From: Bugulina stolonifera
Lineage: Eukaryota > Bryozoa > Gymnolaemata > Cheilostomatida > Bugulidae
NCBI GenBank assembly: GCA_935421135.1
Contig: OW285189.1
Coordinates: 5,477,072 to 5,541,071, forward strand
Direction: 5' to 3'
DNA length: 64,000 bases
This document shows positions 11,410-20,410 of the stretch, piece after piece. The position numbers and the translations under genes are program-made. Under the pieces are notes generated by a model. The model was not told the DNA's origin, did no database searches, and worked only from the letters and a program-made list of their open reading frames with translations. How positions within the stretch are numbered: the first letter of the stretch is position 1; every line of letters starts with the position of its first letter.

Positions 11410-12966
11410 TTAGGCATCTTTGATTGGCCGCAAAATAAATACAAGGTCATATAAAATATAGAAAGACGTAGTCATGTCTCCTTCACATAAATATGGGACT
11501 CGACTGAAAGACTCAAGTTCAAAACCACTTGGAGAGAATACATTCTGCACCATTAGATTTACTTGCTCCTCAATAGATCTGCTTTTAATATCAAGAAGTT
11601 CAGATGGTTTATAGTTGGATTTTGGGTTTTCCTCAACGTACGGCGAATACGGTGACACTGCTGCCACTATCAGTTTACCATTCTCTTTCAGTGATTGGTG
11701 CATATTTCTCAGTAAGGTGATTGGCTTGTCACATCTATCTAGAAGGTTGAGGCATGATATTACATCATACTTATAATCAGTCCAACCATTGATGTCCAAC
11801 AGATGGTAACCCCTTCGGAGAAGCTGTCTCTGCATTTGTGTAGCTATTTCGGTCACATATACATTATTGAAATGTGGTGCCAATATGTCTGTCACCTTGC
11901 CATCACCTGCCCCAAGATCAAGGAGAGAATCTGCTTTCCAATTATCATCTACTGACATCAAGGTATTAAACTGAGCTGAAGATATCACAAACATGGAACC
12001 ACGGCCTGAAAGAAATCAGATAGAATTACACCATACTATATGTATCAACATCTGTTAACAATCAATTCGTTGCATACATGTATAAACACAACTAAACACA
12101 ATCTTCAGTTCAAGCCTTCATGAGTTGCTATGAAAAAACACATTACTGTATCAAAGCTAGATAAAGTAGCAGAGGTAGTCAACTAGTAGCCTCACTCTAA
12201 ATTCTAGAAAGAAATGATACATGCATGTCAGCATCTGGTGAATGTTGGCATGCTGATACTACATCGACAAAGCAAATAATAGCAGATATGGTGCATTATT
12301 TTTGCTACCCATTTATCTGAACCTAAAACACATTTACACATTCCCGTCTTACTATCCTTATGCCTATACCCATATAAATAGTAGACCAAGTACATGTACT
12401 TGTAGGCTCATCGGAGACATTTTTAACAGACTTGCCTAAATATCCATTGACATTAGTTTGTGTCATAAACATCTTGAGAACGGGCACTGCCAACGCATGC
12501 CACATTTGCCATAATACAGCATCTGATTTCTGATAACAAACTGTCAGAAAACTCTTGGTTTCTTCATCTTCATGTAACTGAATAAACTTCTCCCTCACTG
12601 GCCCATGTATTTTATCAAGGTTAATCTAAAAGAACAAAGTCTTCATTAAATAGTAACAGAATTTGGAGATAAAATACTTATGGTCACAAACTTCCACAGG
12701 TTAACAATGACAAGAAGAAACTAAAATCAGATCTATTTGCTTGAATTTTTGTCATTACCTACGTTGTATCATAATTAGAGGAGAGGGCCGAGAGAAATTT
12801 TGTACTATACCTGATACCAGGCAGAATGGTCATTGTTTCTATGCTGTTCATCGTGCTGCTGTTTCTCCAGCAACACTTCTGTCAGTCTTGATCTTCTCAT
12901 CTTGGAGAGAATTGCAATAGCAGCCCAAGAGTAAAGAATTCCTATAGCAAAAAGCTTTAATACCAT
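11410..12966 (-). CDS. METTL9: Methyltransferase-like 9 (histidine methyltransferase)
   Basis: Coding exons, in transcript order, are 12966-12811, 12625-12436 and 12005-11410; together 313 aa (human protein 318). In the family the enzyme transfers a methyl group from S-adenosylmethionine to histidine in His-x-His motifs. The N-terminus has a hydrophobic stretch (about residues 3-20) like the signal/anchor of METTL9. Residues 143-151 form the SAM-binding motif LLDLGAGDG. Family signatures CLNLLDRCDKP, SPYVE and PYLCEGDM follow. The junction of exons 2 and 3 restores NGYLGRGSMF, matching the family, and requires a GC donor rather than GT. The start ATG is followed directly by the hydrophobic segment. 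A splice-acceptor-like TATTTTAG lies 13 nt upstream of the ATG. Confidence 0.93.
12434..12435 (-). other. GC splice donor (GC-AG intron) in METTL9
   Basis: Reading the minus strand, exon 2 ends in TTTAG followed by GCAAGT, and the intron ends in CTTTCAG at 12006. Only this join keeps the reading frame and the conserved Gly-Arg-Gly-Ser-Met. GCAAGT with an AG before it is the standard strong context for rare GC-AG introns. Confidence 0.85.
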
Positions 12967-13194
12967 TGGATATCATCCACTAAAATAGAGTCATTAGCAC
13001 TTAGTAAGAAGTGATAGAAGAGTTTGTGATTTTACTTTACATTATATTAGTAGTAGCTCATAAAGTTTTATTATAATTATTACCCCTGACAGAATATGTA
13101 CTGGGAAATAAATTATGACATTCATATTGTATATTTTATTGCGTGGGATTGTTTTATGATCAGCCCAAGATTGTGGTTCCATAATTGTAGAAAT

Positions 13195-13262
13195 AATTCA
13201 TCCCTGGTTGGGGTTCGAACCTGATTCCTTATTACAAACCAATTCTACACCAACAAATAATG
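13195..13262 (-). mobile_element. tRNA-like SINE head
   Basis: On the minus strand TGGTGTAGAATTGGT resembles an A box and GGTTCGAACCC is a perfect B box at the right distance. No intact cloverleaf is evident, so I call it a SINE fragment rather than a tRNA gene. Confidence 0.5.
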
Positions 13263-13483
13263 ATGACAATATCTTACATTGTTATCTGTACTGAATTAAA
13301 CGTTACCATTATCTTCTTTGATCACTGTTGGACCTCATGAGGCGTTCCCTTAATGCGACATACTGGAAAATTGCTTTAGTATTCAGTGTTTGGTATGGTA
13401 TGAGCGAGAAACCTGTATGAGATGTAGTAGGCTATGTGATGGTATCAGTAGGGTTTGATCGACTTAGCTAAATCCGGCAACAA

Positions 13484-13680
13484 GGGTGTCAGGGTAGCAC
13501 AGCTGGTGGCATACATACTCACAAATCGAGAGGTTGTGAGTTCAAATCCCAGCTGTGTCATTTCTGGCAAAAGACCTTCAGCAAGCCTTTCACCCTACCT
13601 GCGCCTGTTCGGATCAGGCTGTATAAATAGGTCCCGTGTAGTGTCTTCACCAGAACACACATATTAAAGATTCACCTCTG
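13484..13680 (+). mobile_element. tRNA-derived SINE, family 3
   Basis: AGGGTAGCACAGCTGGTGG (A box region) and GGTTGTGAGTTCAAATCCC (B box) are followed by a non-tRNA body containing GCCTGTTCGGATCAGGC, a small hairpin. No second full copy was found in the window. Confidence 0.6.
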
Positions 13681-13724
13681 CTTGATTTGAAAAGAGAAGC
13701 CAGATTTTGGCGGGGTATGTGACC

Positions 13725-13905
13725 ACATTGGGGTGGCAGGTTGGTGTAGTGGTCACTGACCATGCACTCCTGTTGTGGAAAGTGAGCTCTTCCACCCAGC
13801 GTCCAGCTCCTGTCGCTCATATAAGCTTCGTACTTCTGAGGTCCATGAAATAGGATGGCCAAGTGGCTCGACAGTAACCAAATAAATATTTTACGGAGCT
13901 GATGG
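13725..13905 (+). mobile_element. Possible second SINE-like unit
   Basis: Begins GGTGGCAGGTTGGTGTAGTGG, which resembles a tRNA A box, and runs through a GC-richer body unlike the flanking AT-rich DNA. The B box is not convincing. It directly follows the SINE at 13484-13680. Confidence 0.35.
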
Positions 13906-14049
13906 GGCCATTATGATTATTTAATGTGTAGAGTGGTGGTGTATTAAATTATTAAAGGAGCGGGTGATCCTCATGTGTTCGGATTTAGAAATATTGAAGA
14001 GCATCTGGAATTCCTCTGCCCATTGGTGTAATACAATCTAATAAATTAA

Positions 14050-14735
14050 AAATCATATATGTACATCAATCATTATGATTATCATCATCATATAAATATT
14101 ATACAATATTGAATGTAAGTATTAATATTGTAATATATAATATTATATAATAATTAATTTTATAAAATATAATTTTAATAAATATATAATATAATAATAA
14201 TAATTAATAATTGTAATTATATTATTATTCAATCTCAATCTGCATACACTATACAGTTTACTGTTTCGATGTTTGAGTTGGACACCTCACCATGATTATT
14301 AACAATTATCTAATAATAACAATTATCTAATAATAACAATCTAATAATAATAATTATCTAATAATAACACATATATCACAAAACATAAAAAAAAATACAT
14401 ATATATATAAATATCATATAACAAAGAAAAAAATTACAAAAATAGCACTTTTAACATAAAATTGAAAAAAAAAAAAACAATCGAGTTCTCACGACTTTAC
14501 GCACTTTTAAGTGCGGTCTCTGTGAGAAAATGCAAAAAAAAAAAAAAAAAAAAAAAATTATTATAATTGATAATAATCATAATAATCATAAATTATTATA
14601 AATATAACACAACTTAAATATAATAATAATTAATAATTATTATTTTTTAATTATTATAAAATGATAATTATAATTATTAATTATTATTATATTTAAGTTG
14701 TGTTATATTTATATTAATATTAATATAAATATTTA
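14050..14735. repeat. AT-rich palindromic block with hairpins
   Basis: Long runs of TAATAATTAT-type sequence and two poly(A) tracts (14465-14476 and 14534-14557). A 41-bp perfect inverted repeat has arms 14600-14640 and 14670-14710. Between the poly(A) tracts, 14485-14528 forms a nested hairpin with outer arms TTCTCAC/GTGAGAA and inner arms CGCACTT/AAGTGCG. No coding potential seen. Confidence 0.75.
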
Positions 14736-15120
14736 TAATAATTTTAAGGCATCTACAAATCATTTAATACTTAAGATCTTCTACACTCTACAGCTTACTA
14801 CAATATATAAGTACCCAATTGTATCATTATGGTATAATCTTATTATTCTTTTATTTTATAGAAAAAAATGCACATTTTTTGTAAAAAAATTTGGCTTGCA
14901 GTGGCTAATTTTAATTCGGAAATGGTAAAAACATGCACGATGTTTGGCTCGCCGAATACATTATTTAGCTCGGAATCTGGCAGAAATCATGTGAAACAAT
15001 ATACTGAAGGATCATTGTGAGACTCAAACTGCGGCTTCATATACAATTCACAGAACCAGAGCCTATCTCAAAAGCGTGCTTTTACTTTCACTTTAGATAA
15101 AAGTTTTCTGCAATGAATGG

Positions 15121-15153
15121 TCATGACCAAGATACCTTTGGTCTTGGTCATGA
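15121..15153. repeat. 12-bp perfect hairpin
   Basis: TCATGACCAAGA (15121-15132) and TCTTGGTCATGA (15142-15153) are perfect inverse complements around a 9-base loop. Function unknown. Confidence 0.7.
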
Positions 15154-15442
15154 ATGATCACTATCACTCGGTTTTTCATTTTATTGGTTTGTTCTTGTAC
15201 AATAATACTTTTTTAGAGGAATGTGCACAAGAAAATGGTAATTAATTTTGCAGGGGACAGATTTCTCCTTTGTACTTACTTCATACAAGGAGTACTCCTT
15301 GCTTCATACAAACAATAGAGTATGAAGTATAAATCGTACTTCAATTTTAGCTTTACTCCTTTACTTTTGCTTAGTAGTTATAGTTGGTAACCTAGTTACA
15401 CTTACATCACATCATATCTCTGTCTGAGTGGGCTGATACATG

Positions 15443-16077
15443 TGTGATGGTCATCCTCATAGACTTTATGCTACTTTATTATTTAGCCTCCTATATTATT
15501 ACCTATAGCTATAAAACAGCGTGTGTATAACCATTTATGTAAACCTAAGTTCCGAACCAGTAATAAGACTGTTGTTATACCAATTTTTATATACATATTT
15601 TATTATGTCGTCTATAGCATTGTGCAGACAACTTCCCTCGTGGATACGGTTTATTTACATAGTATACACATTTCGCAATCATTCACTAATTATATTTCCG
15701 ACGACTGGTATTACATCATTGTTAAGTCATTCTTCGCCGTTATGGCGTAATCTTTTATATGATTGGTCTCCGGCCCTCCGTCGGAAATACTTCTACTTCT
15801 TATTGGTGCGTCTAAAATCAAACACAAGTATATAAGGTGTGTGATTTCTATTATACTTTGCATTATAATTCAGTCTAGTCTACTGCTGTAATCTTTTACT
15901 CTTATACCTTTTTCTACATTGGAACTTTAAATATACTGGCTACCAAGAATCTGATCTAAGTTCTGCACAAGGTATGTTATAATAATATACAGCGACGGCC
16001 GTTGCCGAGTGTTCATACAGCTCTAGGGAGTTGTCGGGGAACACGGTGGGATACTTTCCTCACTAAAATCCATTACA
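15443..16077 (+). repeat. 5' LTR
   Basis: 635 bp, starting TGTGATGG and ending CCATTACA (imperfect terminal inverted repeat). It contains TATATAAG at 15829-15836, a likely promoter for the genomic RNA. Short open frames inside it occur identically in the 3' LTR and are not taken as genes. Confidence 0.95.
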
Positions 16078-16078
16078 T

Positions 16079-16096
16079 TGGTGGCAGCAGTGGGAT
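16079..16096 (+). other. Primer binding site (tRNA-Leu type)
   Basis: TGGTGGCAGCAGTGGGAT starts one base after the LTR. Its complement ends in CACTGCTGCCACCA, which differs at one base from the 3' end of common animal tRNA-Leu(AAG/TAG). Confidence 0.8.
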
Positions 16097-16171
16097 TTGC
16101 GCGATCCCTGGGATTTTAGGAGGATAGAGACCCGTCGGCAACGGAGGGCACGGAAGCAGGCAGTCCTGAAA

Positions 16172-17047
16172 ATGGAGGGTAACGGAGTGGATAGGTTGGC
16201 AGCTGTTATGGAGAGGCTCTTGCAGGAACCCCGTCCAGCTGCTCAACCAGCATTCAAAGCTCCCCATTTTGATGGGACGGGAGATGTTGAATTCTTTATC
16301 CGTCAGTTTATGATGGTGGCTGAGGCGAATGACTGGGGACGGGCAGCTACCTTCCTCCATCTCAGGGAATCCCTGAGAGACGGGGCAAGGGACTGTGGCC
16401 GTCCAGAGACGACCGAGGGGGTAGTGGAGGCCCTCCGTGCTAGATATGGTACCTCCCCAAAAGAGGCCAGGATGCAGTTGGGGCAGCTCCGTAGGGCGGA
16501 CAAAACCGCCCTACAGGAACATGCTGCCGAGGTCCAACGGCTTATAGATCTAGCGTACGGAGAGATGCCTGAGCACTACCGGATAACCCTGGCGTTGGAG
16601 TCATTTATACAGACCATCGGAAACGGGTACTTGCAACAACATCTCCTGGCCGTCGGAGCCGGAGACTTGGAAACCGCCGTCAAGGCTGGTAACGAGTACC
16701 TCCAGATCCGTCCCGGAATGGGACGGCTACAAGGCTCCGTCAGACATGCTATAAGGGCAGTAGAGGAAGAAATGGACTCTACTTCCGTGGCCCGGCTATC
16801 TGAGGTAGAGAAGAAACCCAGTGAACTGGAGGTTCTACGAGACGCGGTAGAACAGCTCGTGAAGGAGCTGGCACAGTTCAGGGCCCTGAGAACCAGGGGA
16901 GCTCTACCTCAGGGATCAGGCTTCCCGGCGCGGGAAGGGCGTATTGTCTGCTGGGGATGCGGACAGGCAGGACATGTGAGAAGGGAATGTTCTGCTGCGA
17001 CAGGCCTTGGTGGCCTGTCGGGAAACGGGCAGGGCCCGGACCAGTAA
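16172..17047 (+). CDS. gag: Gag (capsid and nucleocapsid) of LTR element
   Basis: 291 aa from the first ATG in the frame; the frame is open further upstream but without an ATG. The central part (about residues 30-200) has the helical pattern of Ty3/Gypsy capsid (retrotransposon gag family), including FDGTGDVEFFIRQF and a LHLRESLRDGA segment. The C-terminus has one zinc knuckle CWGCGQAGHVRREC (CX2CX4HX4C) for RNA binding. The start lies 75 nt after the primer binding site. It overlaps the next frame by the -1 shift at 17020-17026. The frame is intact. Confidence 0.93.
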   Translation: MEGNGVDRLAAVMERLLQEPRPAAQPAFKAPHFDGTGDVEFFIRQFMMVAEANDWGRAATFLHLRESLRDGARDCGRPETTEGVVEALRARYGTSPKEARMQLGQLRRADKTALQEHAAEVQRLIDLAYGEMPEHYRITLALESFIQTIGNGYLQQHLLAVGAGDLETAVKAGNEYLQIRPGMGRLQGSVRHAIRAVEEEMDSTSVARLSEVEKKPSELEVLRDAVEQLVKELAQFRALRTRGALPQGSGFPAREGRIVCWGCGQAGHVRRECSAATGLGGLSGNGQGPDQ

Positions 17048-17070
17048 GCTATCCCTCTGGAGTCCGGGCC
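17020..17070 (+). promoter_or_regulatory. -1 ribosomal frameshift signal
   Basis: The slippery heptamer GGGAAAC (17020-17026) lies in exactly the needed phase (Gag codons GGA AAC preceded by G). After a 6-nt spacer, GGCCCGGAC (17033-17041) pairs perfectly with GTCCGGGCC (17062-17070), giving a 9-bp GC-rich stem with a 20-nt loop that encloses the gag stop codon. Shifting -1 enters the protease frame. Confidence 0.9.
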
Positions 17071-20037
17071 AAGCAGAAACACGGTGGCTCCGTGTCTTGG
17101 CCCTCCGAGGCTAGTGTAGCCGTGCCAGAGGTGTTAACACACCAGGCACGACCCACCGGCCTCGAAAACCCTGGACAGGCACTAGTGGTGCGCCAGGTAG
17201 AGAGGGTACAGCCAAGGCGGCGCGGACGCAGGTCCAGGCGCCGGGTAGGCCTACATAGAGGGAGTCTCTATGTAGATGGAGAGGTGGGTGGTGTCCGTGT
17301 CAATTTCTTGATTGACACGGGATGTACCACCAATGTGTTATCCCCGAGGATAGTGTCCCGAATGCCGGCAGTAGAGCAGGATGAGCGGGTCGGGAGATAC
17401 ACAGGTGAATTGGCGGATGGGTCGTTAATTCCACTGACAGGGGCCGTCAAGGCAACACTGGTGGTAGGTGGTTGCCAGGAGACGGAGGAGTTTGTGGTGG
17501 GACCCATCAGAGCGGATGGTGTGTTGGGAATGCCATTCCTAACGAGGCATGAGTGTCGGTTGGACTTTCGTCGTGGTACGCTGAGACTCCAGGGAGAGCG
17601 TATACGGTGTAGGCAGGTGGGCAGAAGTCACGGGCCTGGAACAGTAAGAGGACAGCTGGTTGGTGACCCTCGGGTCGGGGGCCAGTCAGCTGGGTACTGT
17701 GGCCCAAGGACTCCTGTACCCGGAAGTGACCAGGAGGCGACACCATTGGCCAGTGTATGTGCGTTGACTCTGGTTTCATACCAGAGTTCCCTGAACGCAA
17801 CCCATGCAGTAACGGTGCCTGTGAAGTTTGCAGCGACTCTGGGTAGGGACCAGAGTTTGGCTTATGCGACTGAGACAGCACCAATGCCGGATCAGGGTGT
17901 GTGGACCTTGGAGAGACACCAAGACTCCCCCCTTTTTCGGCGACTGGGCGTTAGGGGGATGCCAGATACGGGCATCCTGCCAGATGTGGGAAGTCAGATG
18001 GGCGAAACGGTTCACCTTGCTAGACTGTTTTCGGATCCTGCACTAGAGGGAGAGCGAGTACGGGTTGTGGGCCCGACGGTGGATATCACCTGGCCCACTC
18101 CAGACCCCGAAGTCAGCCCTCTAGAGCCTTGTGGTCTAGAAGGAAAACGCTGCAACGTACAACCAACCCAAAATTCTGACGTTAGTCCCAAGAGCCGGCC
18201 CTGTGGAGAGAGTTGTGTTGTTCAAGAGAACAGCTGGAACAACTTGCAGGCCACGGTTCCATCTGACCCAGGCTGTATGAGGAGCACTGGACAACTGGAT
18301 GTAGTCCGGTCAAATGATAGGCCACACCAAAGACAGTCTCTGACTGTGGAATGGGGTTTTAGCGTAGCCGACGGGAGTTCGGCTGACTTGTTCGGTGGTG
18401 ACGACAGACGAGCTGTGAGAACGTCTAAGTCCATGGCCGGGGCGAGACTTAGTTATTTGCAAGAAATAATAGGTCCCCGGCGGGAAAGCACTTGGTTGTT
18501 TCGCGGAGGTGGAATGCAAACACAAGTGTGTGGCCGCGCGCAACAATTCTTGCCGCGCGATAAGTCAAGGACAAAGTGGCAATTAAAAGGGGCAATGTGG
18601 GGGAACGAAAGTTTCCCGCCGTGTGGTACTTATATAATGTTGCATAAGACAGAGTCAGCAAAACACTACCTGGAGGGGCCAAGTACCCAGAGTGCTGTGC
18701 ACCGCGAACGCACATGCTGCCACTCAGTTTCGTTGCAACTTTATGCCAGACTACACGTGTTGAATTGCTCTAAGTTTTTGTTCACTAATCTTACTTGCTT
18801 ATTTTCCATATCTTTCCTACTGAACCTTCTACCAGTCGTCATGGACTCAGGTGAGTGGCCATGGGACGAGCTGTTAGGGGAAATAGACGGTGGAGACAGT
18901 TCCGAGTTTGATATTACTACTGAACATGAGTGTGCATTGTTGGACTCTCCAGCGAGGCTGGGTGTGACAGCTGACAGGGAGTCTGTGAAGGAAGCGAGCG
19001 TACCTGGCGGGCACGCTAAGGTTGATCCAACACAGACAGCTAGCTCTGTCAGCAGAGACACTCTGCCCGCTGGGGAGGAGGAGACCTTCTCAGTTGCTAG
19101 TCTACCAGACGGCGTAGCTGATGAAGGTGAAATAGGGCAAGAGGATACAAATGCTCAGGTATCAGAGCCCCCAGTGGTCCGGTCAGACCAGCCAGCCAGA
19201 TACCGTGCTGTCCAGACCAAGGAAATCTTGGCAGAGCAGACACGGGAGGTTGGCCCGTCTGTGGGAGACGGTATGGTGTGTCATGAGCCGACGGTAAATA
19301 ATCCATCTGTTGCAGGGGATCAGGCCGTTGGAGTGTCGGAAGTGAGAGTCAACCTGGAACGGTTGGAGTTGATGACTGATGGCGAAAGGACTCAGTGGGT
19401 GAATGAGTCGACGCTGACACATATTGCAGCTTGTGTGGCCGGGACAAGGCAAGACAGCACCTGTCTCATCTGTAGGTTCCCGGGGACGGAGAGGCGAGTC
19501 AAGGTGCATGTGGCACAGCACTTCCTGATGTGTTTTTGTCAATGCGGGTTCTCGAGCGTCTCCAGAGACAGTATTTACAATCACTTACATAGACGGACCA
19601 ACAAGTGCGGATTCCGGAAGACGTATGAAGTAGATGCTGAGAACTTTGCAGCGTTCCGTAACCAGATGAAGTGGCCGGCAGGGCGATGGGTAGTGCCCGT
19701 GCCCTGTATGATGGGAGTAGACAAGTTAGTTTCCCAGCCGGAGACGGTGGCTCCAGCCATTCCTACGCTAGTGGAGTTAAGTAGACAACAGACCAGAGGG
19801 AACACACAGACGGTGACGGTGGTAAAGACGGGACGTAAGAAACGAATTATTACGCCGGCAGAAGTACCCCCATCTGAAGGCTCTTCCAACACCAGTGTCA
19901 GCTTGCCACCCCCCATAGAGACAGAGGGAGATCTAGATGGAGATGTGGACACCCCCAGTATGGCAGCTAGTCCAACCCCAGAGTCAATCTCCAACTCCCC
20001 CATGGAGGTTACCGGTGACAGCCCCCGCCTGATCTGA
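17026..20037 (+). CDS. pro: Frameshifted Pro-ORF: retropepsin plus long open frame
   Basis: Reached from gag by the -1 shift; about 1003 codons are open without a stop. The first part is an aspartic protease of the retropepsin type: LIDTGCT with the catalytic Asp at 17314, a flap-like ADGS, and GVLGMPFL before the fold's end (about 17260-17610). The following 400 codons match nothing I recognise. The last 398 codons (from 18841) are the zinc-finger ORF described separately. In an ordinary Ty3/Gypsy element RT, RNase H and integrase would follow the protease; none is present, yet the frame is kept. The segment about 18590-18840 translates to an untypical hydrophobic stretch and looks more like a non-coding leader that happens to be open. 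Confidence 0.8.
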   Translation, partial: RAGPGPVSYPSGVRAKQKHGGSVSWPSEASVAVPEVLTHQARPTGLENPGQALVVRQVERVQPRRRGRRSRRRVGLHRGSLYVDGEVGGVRVNFLIDTGCTTNVLSPRIVSRMPAVEQDERVGRYTGELADGSLIPLTGAVKATLVVGGCQETEEFVVGPIRADGVLGMPFLTRHECRLDFRRGTLRLQGERIRCRQVGRSHGPGTVRGQLVGDPRVGGQSAGYCGPRTPVPGSDQEATPLASVCALTLVSYQSSLNATHAVTVPVKFAATLGRDQSLAYATETAPMPDQGVWTLERHQDSPLFRRLGVRGMPDTGILPDVGSQMGETVHLARLFSDPALEGERVRVVGPTVDITWPTPDPEVSPLEPCGLEGKRCNVQPTQNSDVSPKSRPCGESCVVQENSWNNLQATVPSDPGCMRSTGQLDVVRSNDRPHQRQSLTVEWGFSVADGSSADLFGGDDRRAVRTSKSMAGARLSYLQEIIGPRRESTWLFRGGGMQTQVCGRAQQFLPRDKSRTKWQLKGAMWGNESFPPCGTYIMLHKTESAKHYLEGPSTQSAVHRERTCCHSVSLQLYARLHVLNCSKFLFTNLTCLFSISFLLNLLPVVMDSGEWPWDELLGEIDGGDSSEFDITTEHECALLDSPARLGVTADRESVKEASVPGGHAKVDPTQTASSVSRDTLPAGEEETFSVASLPDGVADEGEIGQEDTNAQVSEPPVVRSDQPARYRAVQTKEILAEQTREVGPSVGDGMVCHEPTVNNPSVAGDQAVGVSEVRVNLERLELMTDGERTQWVNESTLTHIAACVAGTRQDSTCLICRFPGTERRVKVHVAQHFLMCFCQCGFSSVSRDSIYNHLHRRTNKCGFRKTYEVDAENFAAFRNQMKWPAGRWVVPVPCMMGVDKLVSQPETVAPAIPTLVELSRQQTRGNTQTVTVVKTGRKKRIITPAEVPPSEGSSNTSVSLPPPIETEGDLDGDVDTPSMAASPTPESISNSPMEVTGDSPRLI
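18629..18840 (+). promoter_or_regulatory. Possible internal promoter and splice acceptor for ORF X
   Basis: TATATAA occurs at about 18629-18635. Just before the ORF X start, CTACTGAAC (branch-point-like) and a pyrimidine-rich run end in CTACCAG at about 18834, an acceptor-like site 6 nt before the ATG. Either could allow ORF X to be made from its own or a spliced RNA, as for env genes of retroviruses. This is inference. Confidence 0.35.
18841..20037 (+). CDS. ORF X: acidic protein with two zinc fingers
   Basis: ATG at 18841 in good context (purine at -3, G at +4); 398 aa. The N-terminal half is acidic and Ser/Thr-rich with no recognised fold. Around 19462-19610 there are two finger-like units: a CX2C...HX3H unit, then CX1C...HX1H with a further Cys (FCQCGF and SRDSIYNHLH). 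The C-terminal part is Pro/Ser/Thr-rich with a basic GRKKR patch. It occupies the position after pol where env or accessory genes lie. Possible roles are nucleic-acid binding, capsid accessory or transcription control. It may instead only be the C-terminus of the frameshifted polyprotein. The product is not recognised. Confidence 0.6.
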   Translation: MDSGEWPWDELLGEIDGGDSSEFDITTEHECALLDSPARLGVTADRESVKEASVPGGHAKVDPTQTASSVSRDTLPAGEEETFSVASLPDGVADEGEIGQEDTNAQVSEPPVVRSDQPARYRAVQTKEILAEQTREVGPSVGDGMVCHEPTVNNPSVAGDQAVGVSEVRVNLERLELMTDGERTQWVNESTLTHIAACVAGTRQDSTCLICRFPGTERRVKVHVAQHFLMCFCQCGFSSVSRDSIYNHLHRRTNKCGFRKTYEVDAENFAAFRNQMKWPAGRWVVPVPCMMGVDKLVSQPETVAPAIPTLVELSRQQTRGNTQTVTVVKTGRKKRIITPAEVPPSEGSSNTSVSLPPPIETEGDLDGDVDTPSMAASPTPESISNSPMEVTGDSPRLI

Positions 20038-20348
20038 CAGAGAAACCTGGCGAGAGGACCTGGACCACCCGAACGGCCCCCAGTCTGAAAGTGCAGGAGG
20101 TCCATGCCCGTGACCCCCTAGAGGAATTCTTAAATCTAAAGTTTATGTCGAGGAGTAGAGGATCACGCACCCGAAAGGTAAGGAAGACTCACAGAAGGTA
20201 CATCAGGAAGCTTGACGACCAGATTAATCAGCTGAAAGAATATAAGCGGTCTATTCCTCAACGGCTCAGGAGAAACCTCAAGCAGGAAGTTAAACGCCTC
20301 CGGGCTGAGAAGGACCAGCACCTCCAAGCCGTGCACTGCACCCGCTAG
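20019..20348 (+). CDS. Small basic coiled-coil-like ORF in third frame
   Basis: The frame is open from 20019, overlaps the previous frame by 19 nt and lies -1 relative to it; the first ATG is at 20143 (68 codons from there). The product is strongly basic (RSRGSRTRKVRKTHRR) with a heptad-like KLDDQINQLKEY segment. It ends 50 nt before the polypurine tract. No canonical slippery heptamer lies in the overlap, so how it would be translated is unclear. It could be a remnant of the C-terminus of a lost gene. Confidence 0.4.
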   Translation, partial: QPPPDLTEKPGERTWTTRTAPSLKVQEVHARDPLEEFLNLKFMSRSRGSRTRKVRKTHRRYIRKLDDQINQLKEYKRSIPQRLRRNLKQEVKRLRAEKDQHLQAVHCTR

Positions 20349-20398
20349 GTGTGCTACTACACCCCATTGACAATTTAATTGAAGCCTGGTGCCTTCAA

Positions 20399-20410
20399 TG
20401 GAGGGGGATG
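20399..20410 (+). other. Polypurine tract
   Basis: TGGAGGGGGATG directly abuts the 3' LTR start, the expected primer for plus-strand DNA synthesis. Confidence 0.8.

Noticed and set aside
15521..15835. 104-codon and 75-codon frames in the LTR, found again at 20489-20803
   Set aside because: Two overlapping frames in both LTRs upstream of the likely transcription start; hydrophobic, no domain. They recur because the LTRs are identical.
16097..16171. Upstream extension of gag
   Set aside because: The frame is open but has no ATG before 16172 and would overlap the end of the primer binding site.
17611..18840. Degenerate RT or integrase in the LTR element
   Set aside because: No YxDD, RNase H or HHCC/DDE pattern in any frame, and the frame has no breaks as decay would produce.
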